The notes under the pieces are model-generated. The model had not been told where the DNA came from. It worked only from the letters and a program-made list of their open reading frames with translations, and did no database searches. From the NCBI GenBank assembly GCA_964655355.1, contig CAZZMD010000018.1:1-64000 (forward strand): a stretch of 64,000 nucleotides of DNA, given 5' to 3'. Position 1 is the stretch's first letter; the number at the start of each line of letters is the position of its first letter. Below, in pieces: positions 36,117 to 43,185 of this stretch. The translations under genes were made by a program, and so were the position numbers. The stretch is from CALGDE01 sp964655355 (GTDB taxonomy: Bacteria; Cyanobacteriota; Cyanobacteriia; CACIAM-69d).

Positions 36117-37379
36117 ATGAAAATTAGTATTGTCACCACCGCCGCCTTGCCGTCCTTAACGGGCACCAGTATCAACCCCCTACTGCGAGCCGCCTATCTG
36201 TCGAAAAATCACCAGGTCGAGCTAGTCCTACCCACCTGCGTCAACCGCGACGAAACCGGCTCCTACAAATTTGGCGACCGAGACGCGATCGCCACCGCCT
36301 CCTGCGACTATCTGACCCAATCCCTGCCCCGCACGGCCTGGTCGCCGAAGAACCTGACCTTCGGGTTCTACGACGCCATTTACAAACCCATCTCCAAATC
36401 CCTCTATCCCAAGCAGGACATCAAGTCCTACCCCTTCCAGGGGGACACACTGATATTGGAGGATCCGATTCAACTGCTGTCCCTACCCAGCATGATTCCC
36501 GATCCTCGCCAAACCCTCGGTCCCTCCCTACGGGAACGCTACGAAACCGTCATCGGCATCAACCACACCAACAACTTTTTTGTACTGCCGATTATTTTCA
36601 GCAACCCCCTCCAGTGCAAATTTGTCACCTGGGGGCTTAAATTTTTGGGCAGCCGCATCCTGAATCACCAATGCGATTTTGAGATTAATCTCTCCGGTGC
36701 GATCCCCCAACTCCACAACATCAGCTACACAGAAAACGTCAACGGCGTCCACGCCCAATTCTTTGCCCGCCAGGGGAGCGATCGCCCCACCACCGCCCTA
36801 AGTGGCAACTACTACGTCGGCAAAATCATCCCCCTGAAGCGGGTGAACAACCTGCTGGAGTGGTCCGTCGACCATAAATTTCCCCTGCATGTGTACGGCA
36901 AAATCGCCGACGTGCCCCAGCAACTGCCCAAATCCTTCCGGGATCATTTCGAGCAAATTCGAGTGCGGGCGATCGAGATTTTCAGCACCATCGACCACAT
37001 CCAATTCCATCGGGAAACCCACCAACCCTTCGTCGACCTAGCCGAGCACAAGACTTTTATTAATCCGTCCCTCTCCGAAGTGCTCTGCACCACCACCGCA
37101 GAAGCGATCGCCATGGGCAAATTTGCGGTCATGCCGGACCACCCGTCCAACGAATTTTTCAAACGATTCAAAAATGCCCGCTTCTACGACACCGACGAGG
37201 AAGCCCTAGCCCTGGTGAAGTCCCTGGAATCGGAACAACCGGAACCGGACCCCGCCACCCATGAACTCACCTGGGAACGGGGATGCGATCGCCTGCTGGC
37301 CGTTGCAGCCAGCTATCGAGAAACCGCAAAAACCCGCACCAGCGAACAACGGTGGGCAATCCCCCAAATCCTGTCCTAG
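36117..37379 (+). CDS. Plant-type (DGD1/DGD2-like) digalactosyldiacylglycerol synthase homologue
   Basis: A 420-residue GT4 enzyme whose phrases align well with plant DGD1/DGD2: the opening TTAALPSLTGTSINPLLRAAYLSK, the ILEDPIQLL and VIGINHTN motifs, VNGVHAQFF, the YYVGKIIPLKR entry of the C-domain, and TFINPSLSEVLCTTTAEAIAMGKF with HPSNEFFKRF. This is the donor-binding half of the UDP-galactose: MGDG galactosyltransferases. Most cyanobacteria use a different enzyme, DgdA; plant-type relatives have been reported in only some, such as Gloeobacter. Related bacterial glucosyl- or galactosyl-lipid synthases are possible. Stop codon overlaps the neighbouring methylase stop. Confidence 0.75.
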   Translation: MKISIVTTAALPSLTGTSINPLLRAAYLSKNHQVELVLPTCVNRDETGSYKFGDRDAIATASCDYLTQSLPRTAWSPKNLTFGFYDAIYKPISKSLYPKQDIKSYPFQGDTLILEDPIQLLSLPSMIPDPRQTLGPSLRERYETVIGINHTNNFFVLPIIFSNPLQCKFVTWGLKFLGSRILNHQCDFEINLSGAIPQLHNISYTENVNGVHAQFFARQGSDRPTTALSGNYYVGKIIPLKRVNNLLEWSVDHKFPLHVYGKIADVPQQLPKSFRDHFEQIRVRAIEIFSTIDHIQFHRETHQPFVDLAEHKTFINPSLSEVLCTTTAEAIAMGKFAVMPDHPSNEFFKRFKNARFYDTDEEALALVKSLESEQPEPDPATHELTWERGCDRLLAVAASYRETAKTRTSEQRWAIPQILS

Positions 37380-38173
37380 GGGCAAATCACCAAGATTTCC
37401 CGGCTCGTTTTTGAATTGCCCATGCCATAGCTCCACTCAGGGGCAATAATCTCAAACCCCGCATAAAGATCGCGAATCACGGGATGGTCGTTATAGGACA
37501 GCACCCATCCCGTACGATCGCCCAGGATCCGCGCCAAGCGTTCGTGGTCAAATCCCTTGTGGGTACTCCCGCGATCGCCATAGAGGCTGGAGGGGATGAG
37601 ATAGGGCGGATCAAGGTAGGCAAAAGCCCCCGGGTGACGATCCAGAGAAGTGGCAAAGTCTTCCACAGCCACAGTCAGGCGATCGCGAATTTTATCCGCC
37701 GGAAAATGGCGCACCCGGTCAATGGAAGACTGGGTGAATCGTCCGGTGATGGACTGGTCAGAACAGCCGCCGCTCAGGGTCGTCCCCGAAAAGGAGGCAC
37801 GGTTCAACACAAAAAATAAAACCGCCTGGCGATCGTCTTCGAGATCCTGATGCCGCCTTTGCAAGGCATAAAAATCGTCCCGCACGGTCAGGGGATAGTG
37901 TTGTTGGACCTGTTCGGCTAAGGCTTCAGGATCCCGCAATAGAAATTTCCAGAAGGCTACCAGGGGTTTGAACATGTCGTATGCATGGACAGTTACCCCC
38001 TGGGCAGCGCAGGCCAGCTCGATGGAGCCGCCGCCGAGGAAGGGGGACACCAGTTCAGTGCGATCGCCCATCAAGTCGGTGATCAGAGGCAGGATTGTTT
38101 TGACCGCCCGGGATTTACCGCCGGGATAACGCAGGGGCGATCGCGTTGTGAGTAGGGAGACTGGGGAGGTCAA
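37376..38173 (-). CDS. D12 class N6-adenine DNA methyltransferase (Dam/DpnM-like)
   Basis: The 265-residue enzyme has the class-alpha motif order: LRYPGGKSRAV (AdoMet-binding FxGG-like region), PFLGGGSIELA, and the catalytic DPPY in AYLDPPYLIPS. Target is probably a short palindrome such as GATC, unproven. No restriction endonuclease is next to it, so it is an orphan. Start is TTG at 38173; no ATG is near. It converges on the DGDG-synthase-like gene with a 4-base shared stop (CTAG at 37376-37379). Confidence 0.87.
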   Translation of the reverse strand: MTSPVSLLTTRSPLRYPGGKSRAVKTILPLITDLMGDRTELVSPFLGGGSIELACAAQGVTVHAYDMFKPLVAFWKFLLRDPEALAEQVQQHYPLTVRDDFYALQRRHQDLEDDRQAVLFFVLNRASFSGTTLSGGCSDQSITGRFTQSSIDRVRHFPADKIRDRLTVAVEDFATSLDRHPGAFAYLDPPYLIPSSLYGDRGSTHKGFDHERLARILGDRTGWVLSYNDHPVIRDLYAGFEIIAPEWSYGMGNSKTSREILVICP

Positions 38174-38187
38174 AGCAACAAATTATC

Positions 38188-38217
38188 TAAGCGTTATTCA
38201 AGTAAGCGTTGTTCAAG
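38188..38217. repeat. 15-bp tandem repeat, two copies, upstream of the methylase gene
   Basis: TAAGCGTTATTCAAG (38188-38202) and TAAGCGTTGTTCAAG (38203-38217) are adjacent, beginning 14 bases upstream of the methylase start. Confidence 0.93.
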
Positions 38218-38278
38218 CGCAGAACGAAGGAGAGAGACCAGGGGGAATCCTGATCATAACGGTCCGATCGTGCCCTCC

Positions 38279-39709
38279 CTACTCAAGCGTTAAAAGCTCA
38301 ACAACCCCATTGGCCAAGCTTTCCAGACGTTCTTGGGAAAATTGAGGCGAGGCCGTTTGAAAATTGAGGGTCATTTGACCATTGAATGTCACCGCCGACA
38401 TCATCACCGTGCGCTGGAACCGAGCGACGGACACCATAACAGATAGACCTTCAAATTTGAGATCGCCCCATTGGGGAGGGATATCGACACGCCCCAGATT
38501 CGTCACCTGAACCGGCAGTGGCTCATCGTTGGGATTCGCAAGCCTTTGCTGAACAACCCCTTCGAAGAAGGGCAAAATTTTGAAGGGGATGTGGACGGCC
38601 AGTGCTGCCTTCAACTGCTGTTGAACGTTTTGCGCCAGGGTCCAAAAGGTGGTCTGAAACTCAGGTTGATCGTGGGAGAGCCCCCGAGGCAGTCGATGAA
38701 AAGTCGACAATCCGGATGCAAATATCCCCAACCGTTTGCCCTCCATCGGCGGATCACACCGTCGCCGTAAATCAATGGAAGAGGCACAGCCAATTTTGAG
38801 GGATGTCCCCTCCGGAGTTGTGCTAACGGTGAACGGCTGAGCCGCAACCATCATCGCCGCACATAGACTCCCGTGGACAGTCGCTTGATGTTGGCGACAT
38901 CGGCGCAGGAGCGCTTCGGTGAGGCTAGGAGATAGCGTCAGTTGGGTGTGGTAGTAAGTTTGCCCCAAAGGCGTCTGGGGCGGGACCGGGGGGAGGTAGG
39001 TTTGAGCTTGAGTTAGCAGGCGATAGCGCAGGAGAACGACCTGCCACAACAGCTTGAAGAAGGCGCTGATGGGGGGAAATAGCCCTTTCGGAGGGGCGGG
39101 CTGATAGTCGTCAACGCTGCCGAAGGCGATCGCAGGATTAGGCCAAGGCGGCGCTGGGTCTAGGGCTCGACTGTATAGGTTCAGAATCTGGGTGTGGAGA
39201 TAAACCGCAGAAGCGCCATCGCTGATCCCATGGTGCAGGGTGGTTAGAAGGTGATGAACATCATCGGACGGGGAGAGGAGGGCACAGCGCATCAAGTAAC
39301 GATCGCTAGGCATCGGGGTTGTGAGTTCCTGGGTGATGGCAGACTCAAGCTCAACCGCATCCCCATCGGAATTGCTGTTGAGACTATTGCTGTCGAAACC
39401 ATTGCTTTTGAGAATCCTGAGGGGAATAGGCTTTGCTTGACCGTAGGCAAACCGACAGTTTTTTGGAGGCTCTCCGGTGATGCAGGCCTGAAGGTGGGGA
39501 TGGCTACTTTGCAAATGGGCGATCGCCCGTTGAAGGTGGTCCAGGTCAAGGGGGCCCCGCAGGCGACTCACCATCAGGATGTTATAGGTTCCCTGGTGAC
39601 GGGTTAGGATTTCCATGGCCGACTCTAAGGGGGTCAGAGGACGCCCGGTAGCGCCGTTAGGGGAAGATGCGTTTTTAGGCATACGTTTTAGGCATACGTT
39701 TCTAGGCAT
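38279..39709 (-). CDS. Condensation-domain-like acyltransferase (PapA/alcohol acetyltransferase type)
   Basis: A 476-residue protein of the chloramphenicol-acetyltransferase-like fold, with the catalytic HHxxxDG motif as HHGISDG (159-165) and a second structural region VTNLGRVDIPPQWG resembling the DFGWG-like loop. Without carrier or adenylation domains it is a stand-alone enzyme, as in PapA5-like or wax/alcohol acetyltransferases. Residues about 100-118 are a Ser/Asn-rich insertion from 15-bp repeats. The start region carries three successive copies of an ATG-containing 13-14 bp unit, so start could be 39709 or 39682. Confidence 0.8.
   Translation of the reverse strand: MPRNVCLKRMPKNASSPNGATGRPLTPLESAMEILTRHQGTYNILMVSRLRGPLDLDHLQRAIAHLQSSHPHLQACITGEPPKNCRFAYGQAKPIPLRILKSNGFDSNSLNSNSDGDAVELESAITQELTTPMPSDRYLMRCALLSPSDDVHHLLTTLHHGISDGASAVYLHTQILNLYSRALDPAPPWPNPAIAFGSVDDYQPAPPKGLFPPISAFFKLLWQVVLLRYRLLTQAQTYLPPVPPQTPLGQTYYHTQLTLSPSLTEALLRRCRQHQATVHGSLCAAMMVAAQPFTVSTTPEGTSLKIGCASSIDLRRRCDPPMEGKRLGIFASGLSTFHRLPRGLSHDQPEFQTTFWTLAQNVQQQLKAALAVHIPFKILPFFEGVVQQRLANPNDEPLPVQVTNLGRVDIPPQWGDLKFEGLSVMVSVARFQRTVMMSAVTFNGQMTLNFQTASPQFSQERLESLANGVVELLTLE
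39371..39415. repeat. 15-bp in-frame tandem repeat, three copies, in the acyltransferase gene
   Basis: ATTGCTGTTGAGACT, ATTGCTGTCGAAACC and ATTGCTTTTGAGAAT fill 39371-39415 (plus strand). In the gene on the minus strand they encode a Ser/Asn-rich run. Confidence 0.93.
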
Positions 39710-39717
39710 ATAGGCAT
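39676..39717 (-). repeat. 13-14 bp tandem repeat that multiplies the start codon of the acyltransferase
   Basis: On the minus strand ATGCCTA begins at 39717, 39709, 39695 and 39682, in units of 8, 14, 13 and 14 bases. The copies at 39709 and 39682 are in frame with the gene; 39717 and 39695 are out of frame. Confidence 0.93.
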
Positions 39718-39747
39718 ATTGGTGTGCCTTAGCTACCAGTCGTTCAT

Positions 39748-39786
39748 TACAAGCGACGTCTACAAGCGACGCCTACAAGCGACGTT
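39748..39786. repeat. 13-bp tandem repeat, three copies, across the permease stop
   Basis: TACAAGCGACGYY-like units occur at 39748-39760, 39761-39773 and 39774-39786. The copy at 39774-39786 holds the last codons of the ABC-2 permease; the duplicates lie past the stop. Confidence 0.93.
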
Positions 39787-40558
39787 CGATATGGAGCATC
39801 CGTCGATAGGACAACCACCCCAGAATCGCCATGGCGATAGCAAATATCCCGAGAAAGCCTAAATGTTCTGATAACTCCTCCCATTCCGCCTCCGCAACGG
39901 TGGCACCACTCAGGGCTTCCGTCATGTGATAAATGGGATTGAACTGGGCAATCTCCAGCAAAGTTTCAGGGAAGAGAGACGCGGGCAAAAATGCGCCCCC
40001 CAGAATCAGCAACGGCACCCCAAAAGCCGCAATCAGCGCATTCACATCCTCCGTCCGGCGGGCGAGCTGGGTCCCCAATAAAAAACCCAGCCCCACATAG
40101 GCAATCACACTGAGGCAAATAATCGCGATCGCCAGGGGCACCGACCCCGTAAACCCTGCCCCCCAGAAAGCAGCCACGGTATAAACCAAAATCCCCTGCC
40201 CCGTGGCGATCGCCGCATGGGCGAGAAAAATCCCAAAAAAATAGCTCACGCCGCTGAGGGGAGAAATAAACAAACGCTTCAGGGTCTGCTGTTCCCGTTC
40301 TGCGACGAGGGTAGCAACGCTGCCCCCCAAACAACTGAAAAATAACGCCGCCCCCACCAACGTTGTTGGGGCAGTTTGTTCGAAGGCGACTTCCACATCC
40401 AAATTGGCCCGCTCCGCCACAATCAACCCGTTCAAAATCAAAATCGCCACGGGAAAAATCGCCCAAAAAATCAAGCTCCGTTTACGGCGGATCAACTCCG
40501 TCAGAATCCGTCGAGCCACCGCCCAGGATTCGCGCCAAAGTTTCGTGATTAAAGCCAT
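39773..40558 (-). CDS. ABC-2 type transporter permease
   Basis: A 261-residue membrane protein with about six helices. SGVSYFFGIFLAHAAI and the region GTQLARRTEDVNALIAAFGVPLLILGGAFLPASLFPE match ABC-2 family permeases used in drug, polysaccharide or lipid export. The ATPase subunit is not adjacent, so the partner is elsewhere. The end of the gene is part of a 13-bp triplication that continues beyond the stop. It is followed by the acyltransferase gene on the same strand, about 60 bases further on, which may be cotranscribed. Confidence 0.85.
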   Translation of the reverse strand: MALITKLWRESWAVARRILTELIRRKRSLIFWAIFPVAILILNGLIVAERANLDVEVAFEQTAPTTLVGAALFFSCLGGSVATLVAEREQQTLKRLFISPLSGVSYFFGIFLAHAAIATGQGILVYTVAAFWGAGFTGSVPLAIAIICLSVIAYVGLGFLLGTQLARRTEDVNALIAAFGVPLLILGGAFLPASLFPETLLEIAQFNPIYHMTEALSGATVAEAEWEELSEHLGFLGIFAIAMAILGWLSYRRMLHIERRL

Positions 40559-40695
40559 AGGGGACGGGGTGGGCCACGTGGGCTATGATTACTTCTCGAA
40601 TCGCCGATTGCCGAGACTGTCGATTGCAAAGACTGCGAATCGCCGACTCTAGACTAGACCTTCAATCTGTCCCACCGTAACCTGCCCCCCCAGCC

Positions 40696-42237
40696 ATGGA
40701 AACCAGTTTGCCCCCCGTGATCCAGTCCATGCTCCAACCGGGGTTTTATCCTCACCCGGTGACGGAACCGATCCAACTGGTGCAAACCCACGTGTCCTAT
40801 GTGCTTCTGACGGGGGATTGGGTCTACAAGGTGAAAAAGGAAGTCGATTTTGGCTTCCTGGACTATTCCACCCTGGAGCGGCGCAAAATGTTCTGCGATC
40901 GCGAAATCGAGCTAAATAAACGGGGCGTCGAAGGGCTGTACGTGGCAACGGTCCCCATTTTTGCGACCGGTGACGGCTTTGGCTTCGACGAAACCGGGGA
41001 ACCGGTGGAATATGCCGTCAAAATGCACCAATTCCCCCAGGACGATTTATTTAGCGCCCGCTTTGAAGCCGGCGAGTTACCCAGCGATCGCATCGTCGAG
41101 CTAGCCAAAACGGTCGCCGAATTTCACCTCAGCGCCCCCACAGACGAAACCATCCGCAGCTACGGCACCGCCGACCAAGTGCGCTTTGCCCTGGATCAAA
41201 ATTTCGAACAAACCAAAAATTATATTGGCGGTCCCCAAACCCAAGAACAATACGACGCCACCCAAGCCTGGACCGACGCCTTCTTCGCCAACAACGGCGA
41301 CCTGATCCAAAGCCGAGTGGACAACCACTGGATTCGCAATGGCCACGGGGATTTACACCTGGGTAACATCTGCCTCTGGCAAGACAAAGTCGCCCTCTTC
41401 GACTGCATTGAATTTAACGAGCCCTTCCGATTTGTCGACGTGATGTACGACGTGGCGTTCACCGTCATGGACCTGGACCACCGGGGCCGCGCCGACCTAT
41501 CCAACCTCTTTATCAACACCTACGTCGAGCGCACCGGCGACTGGGAAGGCCTCGGCATGCTGCCCATGTACCTCAGCCGCCAAGCCTACGTCCGAGCCAA
41601 AGTCACCTCCTTCCTGTTAGATGACATGGGCGTCCCCGAAAGCGATCGCCAAGCGGCCAGCAAAACCGCCGCCGCCTACTACCAACAGGCCCACGCCTAC
41701 ACCACCGCCCCCACCGGTCAGTTAATGCTGATGTCCGGCGTCTCCGGCTCCGGCAAAAGCACCGTCGCCAAACTCCTCGCCGAGAAACACGCCGGGCTCA
41801 CCCAAAAGACCCTAATCATCCGCTCCGACGCCGTCCGAAAACACCTCGGAAACGTCCCCCTAGACGATCGCGGCCCCGACAGCCTCTACACCCCTGAGAT
41901 GAGCGCCAAAACCTACCAACGCCTCCAGGACTTAGGCATTTCCCTAGCCCAACGGGGCTACACCGTAATCCTCGACGCCAAATATGATCGCCAAGCCCTG
42001 CGCCAATCGGTCATCACCGCCGCCCAAACCGCGGACATCGACGTAAAAATTATTGCCTGCACCGCCCCCAAGGAAACCCTAGAACAACGGCTCCGCGATC
42101 GCACCGGCGACATTGCCGACGCCACCGTCGACCTACTCGAACAACAGCTCGCGGCCGCAGAACCCCTGACGGAAGCAGAACAATTGTTAGCAGTCTCCAT
42201 CGACACAACCCGCCCCCTCAAGTCACAATTAATCTAA
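40696..42237 (+). CDS. Fused APH-like kinase and P-loop AAA kinase
   Basis: A 513-residue two-domain protein. The N-terminal part (about 1-330) is aminoglycoside-phosphotransferase-like, with a catalytic loop HGDLHLGNIC and the metal Asp in ALFDCIEF. The C-terminal part (about 340-513) is a zeta-toxin/kinase-like P-loop NTPase with GVSGSGKS (348-355). This COG2187-COG0645 fusion is widespread in bacteria, with no proven substrate. Not an antibiotic resistance gene by any sign here. ATG 40696 is solid. Confidence 0.88.
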   Translation: METSLPPVIQSMLQPGFYPHPVTEPIQLVQTHVSYVLLTGDWVYKVKKEVDFGFLDYSTLERRKMFCDREIELNKRGVEGLYVATVPIFATGDGFGFDETGEPVEYAVKMHQFPQDDLFSARFEAGELPSDRIVELAKTVAEFHLSAPTDETIRSYGTADQVRFALDQNFEQTKNYIGGPQTQEQYDATQAWTDAFFANNGDLIQSRVDNHWIRNGHGDLHLGNICLWQDKVALFDCIEFNEPFRFVDVMYDVAFTVMDLDHRGRADLSNLFINTYVERTGDWEGLGMLPMYLSRQAYVRAKVTSFLLDDMGVPESDRQAASKTAAAYYQQAHAYTTAPTGQLMLMSGVSGSGKSTVAKLLAEKHAGLTQKTLIIRSDAVRKHLGNVPLDDRGPDSLYTPEMSAKTYQRLQDLGISLAQRGYTVILDAKYDRQALRQSVITAAQTADIDVKIIACTAPKETLEQRLRDRTGDIADATVDLLEQQLAAAEPLTEAEQLLAVSIDTTRPLKSQLI

Positions 42238-42374
42238 TACCCTAGGATCCAATATCCTTAGATCTACCCCTAGATCATCCCAGTCGTCTTTATCCGGCTG
42301 ATCCGAGATGGACTGGGGCGATCGCCCATCCACGGCTTCCCCCCTCCCCTCCCGTGGAAGGAGCCCCCCCCTCT

Positions 42375-42695
42375 ATGAATTATTTCTACAACGGCGCAAT
42401 CTGCCTTCTCCTGTTCTGGCTCGGCCTCTTCTTCGGTGCCGGATATAGCGAGCTGGGTGCACTGATCCTCGCCCTCATCGGCAGCATATCCGGAGCCATC
42501 GTCTTTGTTTGGTGGCAAGAACCCCACCAATTCAAGCCCGCCAAACTACGGCCCATGTTCACGGACGAAAAAGGCGAAGCAACCCGCCAGGGCAGCTCTT
42601 ACGAAAACATTCCCATGGCCCGCGATCGCCAAGCCCGCCAGAAACGGCGTCGGGAAGGACTTGCATCCCGCCTACTGCGCCAGCGGCCGCGCTAA
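42375..42695 (+). CDS. Small two-helix membrane protein
   Basis: Predicted 106 residues from ATG 42375: two hydrophobic helices (about 6-27 and 29-46) and a charged, Arg/Lys-rich C-terminal tail (ARDRQARQKRRREG). No family is recognised. A GTG at 42354 would extend it by seven residues. Function unknown. Confidence 0.6.
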   Translation: MNYFYNGAICLLLFWLGLFFGAGYSELGALILALIGSISGAIVFVWWQEPHQFKPAKLRPMFTDEKGEATRQGSSYENIPMARDRQARQKRRREGLASRLLRQRPR

Positions 42696-43185
42696 AATTT
42701 GCCACCCCCCTCTCCCACGGGACAGCGCTGGGTTCATATATTCATATAACCGTTCATATAACGGTATAGATACCGTCTAGATTAGGTATTGTCCTAGATC
42801 AGGTACCCTTGCGATTGAGCACACCCACTCGAACGCAACTTGATCAACCGAATCAGCTGCATCACCGCCACTTTCCAAGCCGCTTTCAGGGTCGCTTTCA
42901 GAGCCGATCTCAAAATGAACCCCCTCAAAATGGACTCGGTAGAGGTTGAAGGGTAGCGGCACCCTCCCCAGACCCAATAAGGCCAATACTGCGATCGCCG
43001 AGTCAGCCAGGTCCCAGCATCTCATTTCATCCCCCCGGACAACCATCCCGGACACCATATCCCCCCCTAGCGCCGACCGGGACAGCCCCCCCTAGCCCCC
43101 CCTTCGCCCAACCCCCAACCCTGACTTGATGCGTAACAGGGGATGCAGTGGTCCCCCCTCTGCCCCCTGGCCAGCCCCAACCCCT
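42696..43185. other. Intergenic region with repeats and a palindrome
   Basis: No convincing gene. It holds TTCATATA at 42733, 42741 and 42753, then a perfect palindrome ACGGTAT-AG-ATACCGT (42761-42776), and two copies of a GCTTTCAG element (about 42880-42905). The minus-strand frame 42777-43058 was judged not coding. Confidence 0.6.
42761..42776. promoter_or_regulatory. Perfect palindrome, possible operator or hairpin
   Basis: ACGGTAT (42761-42767) and its exact complement ATACCGT (42770-42776) are separated by AG. It lies between a small membrane-protein gene and the CHASE2-GGDEF gene. Function unknown. Confidence 0.4.

Noticed and set aside
37376..38173. A restriction-modification or defence system built on the D12 methylase
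   Set aside because: No endonuclease, helicase or toxin gene lies next to it; neighbours are a lipid glycosyltransferase and an acyltransferase.
40696..42237. Antibiotic resistance gene (aminoglycoside phosphotransferase)
   Set aside because: The APH-like domain is fused to a P-loop kinase in a widespread conserved family with no sign of resistance function.
42777..43058. Minus-strand frame of 93 codons
   Set aside because: No Shine-Dalgarno, composition of repeats (Ser-Glu-Ser-Asp from GCTTTCAG copies), no family resemblance; it covers a palindrome and looks like noncoding DNA.
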